Below, in pieces: positions 35,051-44,399 of a DNA stretch of 64,000 nt (its first letter is position 1; each line of letters begins with the position of its first letter). Under the pieces are notes generated by a model. The model had not been told where the DNA came from and ran no database searches. It saw nothing but the letters and a program-made list of their open reading frames with translations. A program made the translations under genes and the position numbers. The stretch comes from Myrmaecium sp. VS I D KN 1 (taxonomy: Eukaryota > Ascomycota > Dothideomycetes > Valsariales > Valsariaceae): positions 62,001 through 126,000 of the forward strand of contig JADQAV010000043.1 in assembly GCA_019775845.1 (NCBI GenBank), read 5' to 3'.

Positions 35051-36480
35051 CCATGTACTGCGATAGAGCCAGTATCACGTCATTTCCTTATATCATATTA
35101 CTGGCATGTTTATGAAGATCCTCAATATGTTCTAGGTATTCTTTAATATTTCCATATTTCTATCACCTCCGTGCGAACGAATCGAGCTGTTAGATTCATC
35201 ATGTACTCGATTTACTGATAGCGCTGTTTGTGGACCTCTAGACTGTACCCTCCACGTGGGAGTCACTCCTGTCGTCGTTAGACATGCTTGTTGCTTAAAT
35301 AGAATTGCCGTACGACGTTGTGACGATGCAAGGCAGTACCTTAAGACCTGACCTTGTAGTCACAGTTTAAGCGAGAAGCTAGTGCAAAGACCAATCAAGT
35401 GCGGCCTGGGCGCCTTATTCGTACCCGATGCGATATAGCTTGTGCATGTAAGCGAAAAATTAGTGCCCGCAGGCGCCAAGTACAGCCTCGTTGCATTTAC
35501 TAACGACGGAAGTGATATAAATCCATACCATGTAAATGTATGACCTCTAACCGGCTGGCTCTCCCTCCATATCCGCTTGATATCGGCATTGGCCGTCCTG
35601 CAGTAAGCCTTAAATGAGATATACCATGGCAGAGTTGCTTGCACATGTGGACAGAATATCCTCGAACCCGTTATCAGCCTGTAACAGAGAAGCGTGTATG
35701 GGCCTTCTGAAGTGCAGGAAAGACCGCTTCATGGTAGGAGGAGTATCTTTGATCTACAGTAGTACTGAAAATACCTCTGAAAAGGAGTAAGAGTGATCTT
35801 TTTCTCAACTAAAACCTACGGGTTAACCTCCTCGCCATCACGGCTAAACAGCAACGCCCATTCCAGTTCTCATTTCCTCTGTATCAGCTTATCGAACGGC
35901 CCATTCGCCAAAAGCTCATTGAACTAGATCACGTTTGCAATCGACTGATACAGTATACCGCGCAGACTCTGCGGTCCTCGGTCGTGCAGATAGCTGCTCC
36001 TCTATGTCCAGTATTAACCGTAGGTTATCTCGCACAAGGCCACCTCGAAGTTTTAGAGTCGAATCAACGACGGTACCGATAATGCTGGAGGATGGCTAGG
36101 TATCGTGGATCTCGAGCATCGCCTTAGTCTCGGCTTCAAGGGGTTCCAGCACTGCCGCATGGAGTTGCAGAATCACGATCGCTGGGTAGAACCTCACCTT
36201 GATCATTAACTCGCCGTCCAGCGACCAGCCGTGATTGCCTGCTCTCTTGATTATCCGGATTCCGCCGTGGCAGAGGCACATCCTGATCTCGTAGCTCACC
36301 GCGGAGCAGAAAAACGCCTTTGACGTTGGAGATATAATAAAAACGGTCCGTGCGCCAAGCCGAACTGATCATGTACGCTGACTGCTCAACACCACGTAAG
36401 TTCGCAGACACGATCAACGCACGTATTGGTACCTGGAGAATGCCTGGCTGGTACCTGAAGCATCCCTGCTGGCTACAACA
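35051..36480. other. degraded intergenic region, no gene seen
   Basis: This is about 1.4 kb of near 50 percent GC sequence with stops in all frames at short intervals. Short minus-strand frames at 36096-36417 have no recognisable domain. It looks like old decayed sequence rather than an active gene or a RIP block. Confidence 0.4.
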
Positions 36481-36489
36481 TAAGTCAAG

Positions 36490-36640
36490 ACTACTGATCG
36501 AGACATCGAAGTCATTTGGACGTACTGGGTCGCCGGGCGGTTTGCTGGCTTCCCGTCACTCCAGGCAAAGATGGCCGCACGTCTGGATAAAGACAGTCTA
36601 CTTCACATGAGCAGGTACTTCATTCTGCAGTCACAGACAT
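36490..36640 (+). pseudogene. possible relic of a BTB-domain-type gene
   Basis: One plus-strand frame reads DIEVIWTYWVAGRFAGFPSL then QAKMAARLDKDSLL. This resembles the back part of fungal BTB proteins, where a tyrosine/tryptophan helix is followed by a (L/F)PxLQ motif. No start, front half or clean end can be found around it. It is weak evidence from about 45 residues only. If right, it is a further relative near the paralogue cluster. Confidence 0.25.
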
Positions 36641-37109
36641 TTGCCAGGTGATTTATGCATACTGACAGTTCCGTATGCTAGGATCACTGGGATCGAGAAG
36701 CGGACACTCGCCGGCGTCTAAAGCAAAGAATCACGATTTCTCTACTGCATAATGCCCTCGAAGAAGATCAAAGCCTATCCGTGGCTGCTGAACAGCAAGT
36801 GACCATGACTACTCGTCAGGCGAGACATATGATACACCAAGTTAAGCACTATACAAAGTACAGTAGCTATTCCGTGATTCGAGTGCCATATCTGCTGACG
36901 ACAGCTCCTTTGTTCGCAGAGACGCAAGCTGCAGATGAAGCATGCAGAATGGGCGTATGCCACCATGTATACGTGAACCGCAAATGTACTTAAAGCCCGT
37001 ATCAATATCAGACTTGCTAACTATTTTCCGAATAAAGCCCTCTTCGTTTCACCTTATCCAGATCCATTCAAACTTTCGATCGAGCCTCAATCACCCTCCC
37101 TCGACAGAC
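36641..37109. other. intergenic upstream of the frameshifted paralogue
   Basis: This is about 470 bases with no coding signal. AATAAAG lies about 80 bases before the next ATG in a position where the other paralogues carry a TATA box. Confidence 0.35.
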
Positions 37110-37861
37110 ATGCCTCCTCGTCATCCTCAAACAAGTGGACCTCGTCCCACTCTCACCCACCTGTTTCCTGCATCGAAAGTCCCGAGGAAGGAATTGGATG
37201 GTAAACCAGATAGGCTATTCTTCCGGTACGCGAGCGGAATAGCGGCCGAGGTCTCGCGGCCTATGGCTGCGTTCTTCTCTGGTGCTGCGGCAAGCCTCCC
37301 GCTTACACTGGACTGCGTGGACGTCACGCCGCTGAACGAGGATTGGAGACCATCGCTGAGGTACGTGATCGATTGGATGGAGAGGTGCTGCAAGGACGAG
37401 AAGTACTACGAGCTCTACGACGCCGCCTACTTCGAGCCCTATGTCGGCGACAAGAGGACTCTCAAGTTGCTGGAAGTGATCTCCATAGGCTCGATACGCG
37501 GGTGCAAAGCAACCTCCTCGAGTACCTGGAGAAGGACTTCTGGAGTCATCGACGGCTGCCGTCCGCCGTCGTGGTCAAGAAGCTTTTCGAGCCCCACATC
37601 CGCGACACCAAGGCCCTCGACAAGTGCGACTACCACACGACGGTGATGGTTGTGGAGGAGGGGATGACGGAAGGCCTCAACGCGTTTGAGAAAGCGTACA
37701 AAGCTTGCGATAAGCCCGGCTACCAGCGTTGGCGTGCCAATGTCAATAGCGAGCTGCAGGAGAGCGGGCAGGCCGTGCGGACGGAGAAGGATAGTCGACG
37801 CGCCCGAATTTCCCAGTGGCTCGCTGAGGTCCCTTATGGATCCAGGTCACGTCAGCAGTAG
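37110..37861 (+). pseudogene. frameshifted member of the W(M/L)xxCC paralogue family
   Basis: The first frame starts at 37110 (MPPRHPQTSG). It runs through FFSGAAASLPLTLDCVDVTP and the core RYVIDWMERCCKDEKYYELY to KLLEVISIG near 37490. The homologous reading then continues in the next frame: LDTRVQSNLLEYLEKDFWSH, then FEKAYKACDKPGYQRWRANV, to a stop at 37861. A single one-base shift near 37475-37500 accounts for the break. No intron of usable size fits. Core and C-terminal layout match the genes at 42.9-47.5 kb, so it is best read as a dead or mis-sequenced fifth copy. Function is unknown; the front half may be a divergent BTB/POZ fold. Confidence 0.55.
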
Positions 37862-38419
37862 CATGTCGGCTACGTGCCATAACGGAATATGGAGTCCAAC
37901 GTGAACGACAACGCTGGCGGGCATGACGAGTAGTTAGAATATTCGCAGAAAGGCCAAGTGTAGTTGCTGAGCGTTCAGGGCAGATGGAATAGGAGGCAGA
38001 GATATTTTTGAATCTAAGTTTCTCTTTTCCGACTGAAGGATCTTCAACGGATTGGACATATGGAATACTACATTGCTCAACATATTTCGCCTGCGCCATT
38101 CTTATCTTACATTCCACCACTTTCCTCCTATACACTGTCTAAAGGAATTCCCAGTCATACCTACGCTCACTACTACGAGTCCTACCTAGGATGTTCCCCC
38201 AGGGTTCCAACTGAGACAGACTGCAAGTACCCCTAACGCTGGCGTCTTGTCCATCCATATAGGCAAACCTTCTCCCGGACGTTTCCACTGAGCATGACGG
38301 GGCGGTCTGGTAGATCGACTTGCTCCCGTTCGGCTCGCTAGCAGCATATCCTTCCTCTTCGAGATGCTACGGATCACGTAAATACCTCAGCGATGGTTTC
38401 CAATCCTCCTCTCATACCT
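37862..38419. other. intergenic, no gene seen
   Basis: This is about 560 bases after the broken paralogue, without coding signal. It leads into the palindromic minisatellite. Confidence 0.4.
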
Positions 38420-38668
38420 GGGGTCTCCGTCTGCCGAGGGGGTCTCTGCCGGTGAAGAGGGCGGGGGTCTCCATTGCTGATGGAAGAGGTCTCCATCGGT
38501 AATGGAGACCCCCTTCCCATTCCATTAGCAATGGAGACCCCCTTTCATCTCCATTAGCAATGGAGACCCCTTTCCATTTAGTAATAGAGACCCCCTTCCC
38601 ATTCCATCAGCAATGGAGACCCCTTCCATTACCGATGGAGACCCCTTCCATTGGCGATGGAGGCTGAA
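38420..38668. repeat. palindromic minisatellite built on GGTCTCCAT / ATGGAGACC
   Basis: At least eight copies of the 9-mer ATGGAGACC or its complement GGTCTCCAT occur in 250 bases, mostly joined by CCATTAGCA-type spacers. At 38488-38510 the two orientations face each other as a perfect hairpin with 9-base arms and a 5-base loop. The array starts in one orientation and switches to the other after this hairpin. That suggests growth by fold-back or replication slippage. No coding role is evident. Confidence 0.85.
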
Positions 38669-39150
38669 ATTGAGGGCCTGCAGGCACCCATCTCGCGTGC
38701 AAGGCCCGGACGATGTCAGATCGGCCGTTCGCCCTGCAAGGAACCGGCGGACGCTCCTTTCGGATGAACCTACAGCATGCATGGAATCCTACACCTGTCT
38801 CCTGAGGAGCACCACGGTAGGCTCGACGTTACCCAACAGCCAGCCCAGGCCTCGGGAGGCGCGTGTTTCCTCAGAACACTCACTCTCGTCGTTGCGGCTG
38901 ACGTGGAAATGCTTACCATGCCTGCCACATGCTGGATGGCTGAAGCCTTTTGGATTCCCAACATCCAGAGTTCCTGAGGATTTCAAGCGCTCTTTATCAG
39001 GAATGGTCCTTCGGAGGAGATCCCGAAGAAAATCAGGAGAATGGGGGAAGATGGCAATATGATAAAGACATTTGGCAGGAGAAACAACGGACGTATATGG
39101 GAAAGACGGCGTGCATACCGGTGACACGGATATCGGCATCATCTGCTGCC
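38669..39150. other. island sequence without recognisable genes
   Basis: Overlapping open frames of 60-150 codons exist on both strands (for example 38613-39062), but none has a domain or codon bias that sets it apart. I treat them as chance. Confidence 0.4.
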
Positions 39151-39320
39151 TTCAGGTCCCTCCGCAGGCCCTTCAGGCGCCCTCAGCAGCCCGTCACAGG
39201 CCCCTTGCTGACGCGTTTGCAGGCTTTGTTGCAAGCACTCCGAGCGCCATGCGCGGGCCCCCTCGCCGGCCCTTACTTTGGTAGGCCTCGCGGCTTGCGT
39301 GAGGGCCTGCGTGAGTGAGG
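39150..39320. repeat. GC-rich degenerate GCAGGCC/GCCTGC repeat, first copy
   Basis: The stretch is made of irregular GGCCC, GCAGG and GCGAG-type words. A related stretch rich in CAGGCCCTCACG occurs at about 41005-41225. The two lie 1.8 kb apart around the AT-rich tandem array. Orientation of similar words is mixed. Confidence 0.4.
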
Positions 39321-39780
39321 GCACGCAGGAATGATGAGGGTACATGCCTCTTGAGATGTCAAGGACGATTGTTACTGTGATGCTCCCTTGGAAAAAGATG
39401 TGGTGTTTGCCTCGTTTCACTCTCGCTAAGTAGTCTTCTTCGGTCCACAGCCTTGTCCAAAATCAGACCGTGCGTTAGCCTGGTAGGCTCTTTGACGGTC
39501 TCGACGGCGAGGGAGAGATGTCACATTGATGATTGAAGCGATATGAAGCCTATCCTATATGCAGGAGATTATACTCCGCGCAGCTAATAACGTTGAGCTT
39601 GTTCGCGTTATTGCGTGGTGTTGAGAGGAAGATGATGGAAAACGCCCACTGCCCCGTTACCCGGCGCGAGCCCTGATGATACCGAAGCCCTATCCGTAGC
39701 GCTCGGTGACCCCGGTGCGAAGCCAGGATACCGATGTTCTGTACAGCGGCGAATTTCCTTCGGTGTCCCTGTTGTTTTCA
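39321..39780. other. island sequence, nothing recognised
   Basis: This is about 460 bases of mixed composition between the GC-rich repeat and the AT-rich tandem array. No gene or repeat is evident. Confidence 0.35.
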
Positions 39781-39841
39781 ATATAGGTAAGACCTCTTAG
39801 AACTAGTTATAATAAGCTAGAGAAAACTTAAGATATAATAA

Positions 39842-39905
39842 GGCCTATATTAGAGCCTATATTAGAGCCTATATTAGAGCCTATATTAGAGCCTATATTA
39901 GAGCC
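39842..39905. repeat. short tandem repeat, 13-14-base unit
   Basis: GAGCCTATATTA is repeated about five times head to tail, then breaks off at GAGCCTACGG. It lies at the start of an AT-rich, CpA-poor stretch that looks RIP-affected. Confidence 0.8.
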
Positions 39906-40036
39906 TACGGCCCTACGGGATTAGAGGGCAGCTAGTTTAATAATTCTAAATATAACTTAGATATATTCCGTAAAGCCCAGATTTATCTAGAAGATATAAA
40001 GGATAATAGCTCGCTAGGTAGGGCCCTTACTCTACC

Positions 40037-40480
40037 AGGCTAAGTAAGAGGAAGCTGAGATTAATTTAGAAGATATAGTCCTATTTCTACTAGGCTAAGC
40101 AAGAGGAAGCTAAGATTAAGATAGAGGATATAGAGGATAATAGCTTACTAGGTAAGGTCCTATTTTTACTAGCCTCCAGGCTAAGTAAGAGGAAGCTAGG
40201 ATTAAGGTGGAGGATATATAGGATGACAGCTTGCCAGGCGGGGTCCTATTTCTAACTATAGTATCTCCTAGGCTAAGTAAGAGGAAGCCAAGGTCAAGTT
40301 AGAGAATATAGAGAATGATGGCTTGCCAGGCGGGGTCCTATTTCCCAGAGAAGATATCAAGCGGATATGGAAGGATACGAGTGTGGAGAGGATGGTGGAG
40401 AGGAAGAAGCAGAGTAAAATCAGGTTCTTATTTCTCAGTCTAACAATTTTTCCCACCACATTGGCTCATTTTCCTATTCC
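40037..40480. repeat. degenerate tandem array with AGGCTAAGTAAGAGGAAGC units
   Basis: Units begin at about 40037, 40092, 40178 and 40270. They carry the shared words GAGGATATAGAGGATGA and GCCAGGCGGGGTCCTATTTC. Units on the left are more AT-rich than those on the right, as if RIP had acted in a gradient. The right end (40377-40479) recurs at 41850-41977, partly direct and partly inverted. No product is apparent. Confidence 0.7.
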
Positions 40481-40659
40481 CACCCCCTCCTCTGCTCGAG
40501 TTATATCACGCGAGGGATATACAGTCTATTGGCGCAGCCGGTGGTTAACGTTGCATAAAGCACGTGGTGTTGCAAGGGAAAAAGGTCGAACCCACATAAG
40601 GAGCACCACACCTGTGGCTAGGGAGCACCACTATAGGCCCGCGTCTTCCCATAGGTCCA

Positions 40660-40900
40660 GCCTCTGCTGGTGGACAAGCGGAGCCACCGGCCTTGGCTTC
40701 CTGTCGGTTCCAGCGCATGGCAAGGTTCCATAGCTCGGAGCCTAGGGCGTCGGTCTCGTCTGCTTTCGCGGCGGTCATGGAGGGAGAGAGCGCGCGGAGT
40801 CCGTACAGGTGCTCTTATAAGACGTAGAGGCGGTCGTGATCGGCGTGGTAGATGTCCTCGGCGGCGCCTTCGATGCGGGATGGGATTGATTTGGCGAATG
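40660..40900 (-). pseudogene. possible decayed exon fragment
   Basis: On the minus strand a frame reads GAAEDIYHADHDRLYVL, a stop, then EHLYGLRALSPSMTAAKADE and LWNLAMRWNRQEAK. The two parts are in one frame and the composition looks protein-like, but no family is recognised. The stop is TAA where CAA would fit, a RIP-type change. It may be a fragment of a gene lost on repeat insertion. Confidence 0.3.
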
Positions 40901-41004
40901 CTATCGGATATGGGTTACAGGTTGATGTTGGTGAGAAACGGATTGTTGCAACAAGCAGCAAGGACCTAAGGAGGTACGTGTGACCGCTTCTCAAAATTAT
41001 CGCG

Positions 41005-41225
41005 CAGATTCTCACTCGCAGGCCCTCATTCAGGCACGCAGGCCCTCACCCCTCAAAGGCCCTCGGCGCCCTCACGTAGGCCTCCTCGCGGGCACTTCCA
41101 CAAAGCCCTCGCAGGCCCTCACGCAGGCCTTCACGAAGACCACCACGCGGGCCACCACACAGGCCACGCAGGCCACGCAGGCTCTTTCTAGTGAGGCCTG
41201 CGAAAAACCAGCCTCGGGACGACCT
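41005..41225. repeat. GC-rich degenerate CAGGCCCTCACG repeat, second copy
   Basis: Around twelve imperfect copies of GCAGGCC, often followed by CTCACG or ACG, occur in 220 bases. One frame reads as a Gln/Ala/Thr-rich pseudo-repeat (QALTQAFTKTTTRATTQATQ), a result of the DNA repeat and not a sign of a gene. Confidence 0.6.
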
Positions 41226-41284
41226 TTCATTCGTATAGATCAGGATCTCAAGTAAGCTAACCACCGGCGATGCCATTACATTGT

Positions 41285-41313
41285 ACATGCTCTTAAGGCT
41301 TCTCGATCACATC
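41285..41313 (+). repeat. 29-base direct repeat, copy 1 (copy 2 at 42221-42249)
   Basis: A 29-base string starting ACATGCTCTTAAGGCTTC is identical at 41285 and 42221. Both copies are followed by similar AT-rich sequence with AAATAATAGT. The copies bracket the RIP-mutated 250-base repeat and the fold-back unit, so together they may mark one insertion. Confidence 0.75.
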
Positions 41314-41470
41314 CTAATTAAATAATAGTAAGGCCGACGATAGTTATTCGCCTATACTATAATAAGACCTTTATATAGAGCAAGCCCTCTAGCATTTGAA
41401 ACAAGTTCTTACTTTCACTTTCAGGAAGTACGTAACGTCTGCGCAGCAAGAACGTTGATTAAAAACTCTT

Positions 41471-41720
41471 AAGACGGACTTTAGACAGCTTAGTGAGACT
41501 ACAGAGTGACACTTAAATATCCAGGGGGTAAACTATTATAGAAGTATTAGTAGTAAGGTTACTATAAATCTCCTACTATATCTCTACCTATATCTCTAAT
41601 AGATAAAGCGGATACTGGAGAGTGAATAATAAATAACTACTAATATAACCACCACTCTCTGTAATATCTGGAGGAAATCCTGCTTCGATGAAAGTCAGTC
41701 ATGAGAGCGGACGTGGATAG
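41471..41720 (+). repeat. 250-base dispersed repeat, RIP-mutated copy
   Basis: This aligns along its whole length with 48006-48251 in the same orientation. Almost all differences put T or A here where the other copy has C or G, and CpA/TpG are depleted in the middle. The ends (AAGACGG on the left, GAGCGGACGTGGATAG on the right) are well kept. It has no coding capacity and an unknown class. It sits just left of the paralogue cluster. Confidence 0.85.
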
Positions 41721-41748
41721 GCCTCCGGGAGATGGCACGGCATCTCCC

Positions 41749-41977
41749 AGGCTAAGTACGAGGAAGCTAATATTAAGGTGGAAGAGATAGAGGATGATGG
41801 CTTGCCGGGTGGGGTCCTATTCCCCAGTGAACATGTAAAGCGGGAGACGAGTGTGGAGGAGATGGGGGAGAGGAAGAAGCAGAGGAGGGCATAAGGAGGG
41901 AGGAGGAATCGGAAAATGAGCCAATGTTGTGGAAAAAATTGTTAGACTTAGATATAAAAATTTGATCTTACTCTGCT
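41749..41977. repeat. fold-back copy related to the 40.0-40.48 kb array
   Basis: 41749-41890 matches the array unit and its right flank at 40270-40415 in direct orientation. 41905-41977 then matches 40408-40479 in inverted orientation (AATTGTTAGACT and ATGAGCCAATG against their complements). The junction of a direct and an inverted copy implies a fold-back rearrangement. Confidence 0.7.
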
Positions 41978-42220
41978 CAAGTCACATCTACTGAAGTAGC
42001 ATGCCTCTGCGTGACACTAGTTAGGCGCATTAGGTTAATACGCCTTCAAGATAAAGAGGTCCTGGACCTTGTTTGTACCAATACCATGTCGCGACGGCGA
42101 AATGTAGTAGAACTCATGAGGACAAGGACAGAGCTGGAAGAAACGCCGGTCAGAGGAAAAGCACAAATGTGACCGCAGATACAAACCAAACGCTACCAGC
42201 ACCATACGCGCCAGGGATAC

Positions 42221-42249
42221 ACATGCTCTTAAGGCTTCTCGATCACATC
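42221..42249 (+). repeat. 29-base direct repeat, copy 2
   Basis: Identical to 41285-41313. It lies about 700 bases before the first intact paralogue gene. Confidence 0.75.
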
Positions 42250-42919
42250 TTAAGGAAATAATAGTCTAAAAATGATTTCCAAAGGGAAACTACTCCATCC
42301 TGCCCCGAAGAGCTTGGATTGGATTTCCCCAGCGTTCACGTAGGAATTCACAGACCTTTCACATACGACTACCGCATCCCAGCAAGACCAACGCCAGTTA
42401 CTTACCCATCATGCTCCCGTAGGCCTTCATCAGGTGCATGGAGCGAGCCCTCTGGCATTCGATACAAATCCTACCTTCACTCTCAGCAGGAGATACCTGA
42501 CATGGACTTACATCTCTCCACGGCATTCTCGACACCGTAGCCCCCTCGGAGGATCCCGTGAATCTCCTGTCGGACTGACTCCCGCACCTGACAGATGGCT
42601 ACACCAGCATGACATCACGGCAGCAGTGACACGGAAATCACAGGGACATCGCCGGATGAATCTGAGCAGTACAGTGCCACGTTCCACCTGGACGAAGCCT
42701 TGAATAAAAGGACCTCCCACGTGCATATCTATTGCGCATGCGGCCATCGAACGCAGCTTTTCGGGAGGGCAGGTGAGGGGTGAGGATATGCGGGAGGATA
42801 GAGCAGACATATAAGCGTGGACTTCCTCTGCCCATCCACCTACACGCGTACGCACCGGCGACCGATCCATCCGCGTGAGGGGCAAGCTCACTTACCTTCC
42901 AGTTAACGACTCCATCACG
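42250..42919. other. intergenic and promoter of the first clustered paralogue
   Basis: No coding signal is seen. A TATAAG box at 42810-42815 stands 110 bases before the ATG of the next gene. Confidence 0.45.
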
Positions 42920-43819
42920 ATGTCTCCCTCACCAAGCCAGCCGACGGCCCCACCGGGGGCTGCCGCCGATCCGGGGACGGAGGTGAGCATCTCCTTCGAC
43001 CACCTGCCGCAGCCATATCCGGCGCTGTTGGAAGGCCCAGAAGCCGTCATCCTCACCGAGCGGTTCCCCAAACGGGCTCTGGAGTTCTTCACCGGCTACC
43101 GGGAGTTTCGGGAGGAGCTGATGGCGATGGAGGACAGCCCGGTGCCGCCGCACGTCGTCCAGTACATGCTCAAGTGGCTTCGCCAATGCTGCGAGGAGAG
43201 CCGATACACGTTGATTGCGCTGCCCAAGGACCACCCAGCCTGGTCGCGGGAGCTCCGTCTGGCGATCGTCATGCACATGGCGAACGTAGCGCAGGTCCTG
43301 AACCTAGAGTCGGCTCTGCGGTCGAGCATCGTCGACGTCCACATGGTGCAAGCCCTCCGCATGTTCGGGAATGGCTTCCCAACCGACGACGTCCTGCGGT
43401 CCATGGACAACTGGCAGCACCACGGCGTCGACAGCGCGCTCGAGGCCTTCGTCTTCCACTTCGTGCACACGGCCTCGCGCGCTCCCAACCTCGCCGTCAA
43501 GGCCTTCGCCCGTCGCTTCCGGGAGATCTCACCCCCGCTCTACAACAGCTGGGCGAACCGGATCAACATTTTCCGGATGGTGCACGGCTGGCGGGTGTCG
43601 GTCCTTAATCCGGGACCCCTGAACACCGAAGGCCAGTGGCCGGCGGGTGATCTGGAGGGCTCAGTCGCGACTGCCCTGGACGACTATCCGTCAAGGGGGT
43701 CGGGCAGTCAAGAAAGGGGCAGCAATGAAGGCCGCAAAGCGGAATTTGAGGAGGGATCGACCACCGAGGAGTGGTCGGTCACGGAGGGGTCAGGAGAGGG
43801 AGTGGAGGGGAAGGAGTGA
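42920..43819 (+). CDS. divergent W(M/L)xxCC paralogue, first of the cluster (BTB/POZ-like fold inferred)
   Basis: A single-exon gene of 299 residues starts at MSPSPSQPTAP. The reading EVSISFDHLPQPYPALLEGP followed by FPKRALEFFTGYREFREEL has the strand-helix-helix order of a BTB/POZ domain. Then comes the family core VQYMLKWLRQCCEESRYTLI, and a helical second half with KAFARRFREISPPLYNSW. The C-terminal 70 residues are disordered and acidic (EEGSTTEEWSVTEGSGEG) with no equivalent in the neighbours. A TATA box lies 110 bases upstream. No signal peptide or membrane segment is present, so it is probably intracellular. It is related to the next three genes by the core and by gene layout, but identity is low. 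Function is unknown. A role as a protein-interaction or ubiquitin-ligase adaptor would follow only if the BTB reading is right. Confidence 0.7.
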   Translation: MSPSPSQPTAPPGAAADPGTEVSISFDHLPQPYPALLEGPEAVILTERFPKRALEFFTGYREFREELMAMEDSPVPPHVVQYMLKWLRQCCEESRYTLIALPKDHPAWSRELRLAIVMHMANVAQVLNLESALRSSIVDVHMVQALRMFGNGFPTDDVLRSMDNWQHHGVDSALEAFVFHFVHTASRAPNLAVKAFARRFREISPPLYNSWANRINIFRMVHGWRVSVLNPGPLNTEGQWPAGDLEGSVATALDDYPSRGSGSQERGSNEGRKAEFEEGSTTEEWSVTEGSGEGVEGKE

Positions 43820-44399
43820 GATGGCTGTGATGTAGTTAGCAAGTTTCCCTGCCGTATAAACGGAGAGGGGTAGTAGAATGTCGAATGGAATTAGACAGCT
43901 CATCGTTAGCAGTCTAGTTGGTCAAGATGATGAATTTCAGATAAATATGTACTAATGCCGGCGTGATGTGCAGAAGAATGGTTAGCGACGTCTCCCAGTA
44001 CGCGCTTTCCGGGAGAAGACGAGTACCAGGGAGATTTAAAGCGACGGAGTGTTTCGTTGCGGGGGACATGGTCCCATGGGGAACGCTGCTCGTCACTGCT
44101 CAGGCAGCACATGCGCTCTTAGACCGTGGAGATCCACCGAATATGGAGGGTTGATCCGCAATGTCTGCGCAACCGTGTACGCCGGGACCATGGCTCATTC
44201 GTAGTACGAGAGATCTGGTATCCTCGACGCCGCACCCTCGAGATACTGCTCTCTTCGTGACCATAACCTCTGCAAAGAAGCCCGTCAGATGATAAAGATC
44301 ACAAGAAACCTCACATGCGGGCAGTGAAGAGCAAAAGATATCGTATAAGTACCATGGCCGCAGACGGGATCCGCCCAACATCGCTGGTACGTTACCAAA
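43820..44399. other. intergenic between clustered paralogues
   Basis: 580 bases with no gene. A TATAAG lies at 44344-44349, only 56 bases before the ATG chosen for the next gene. An ATG at 44354 in another frame is too near the TATA box to be used. Confidence 0.45.

Noticed and set aside
38420-38668. Possible CRISPR array
   Set aside because: Repeats are in both orientations with very short, similar spacers, in a fungal genome with no cas genes.
41005-41225. Gln/Ala/Thr repeat protein
   Set aside because: The apparent protein repeat follows from the GCAGGCC DNA repeat and shows no start or codon bias.
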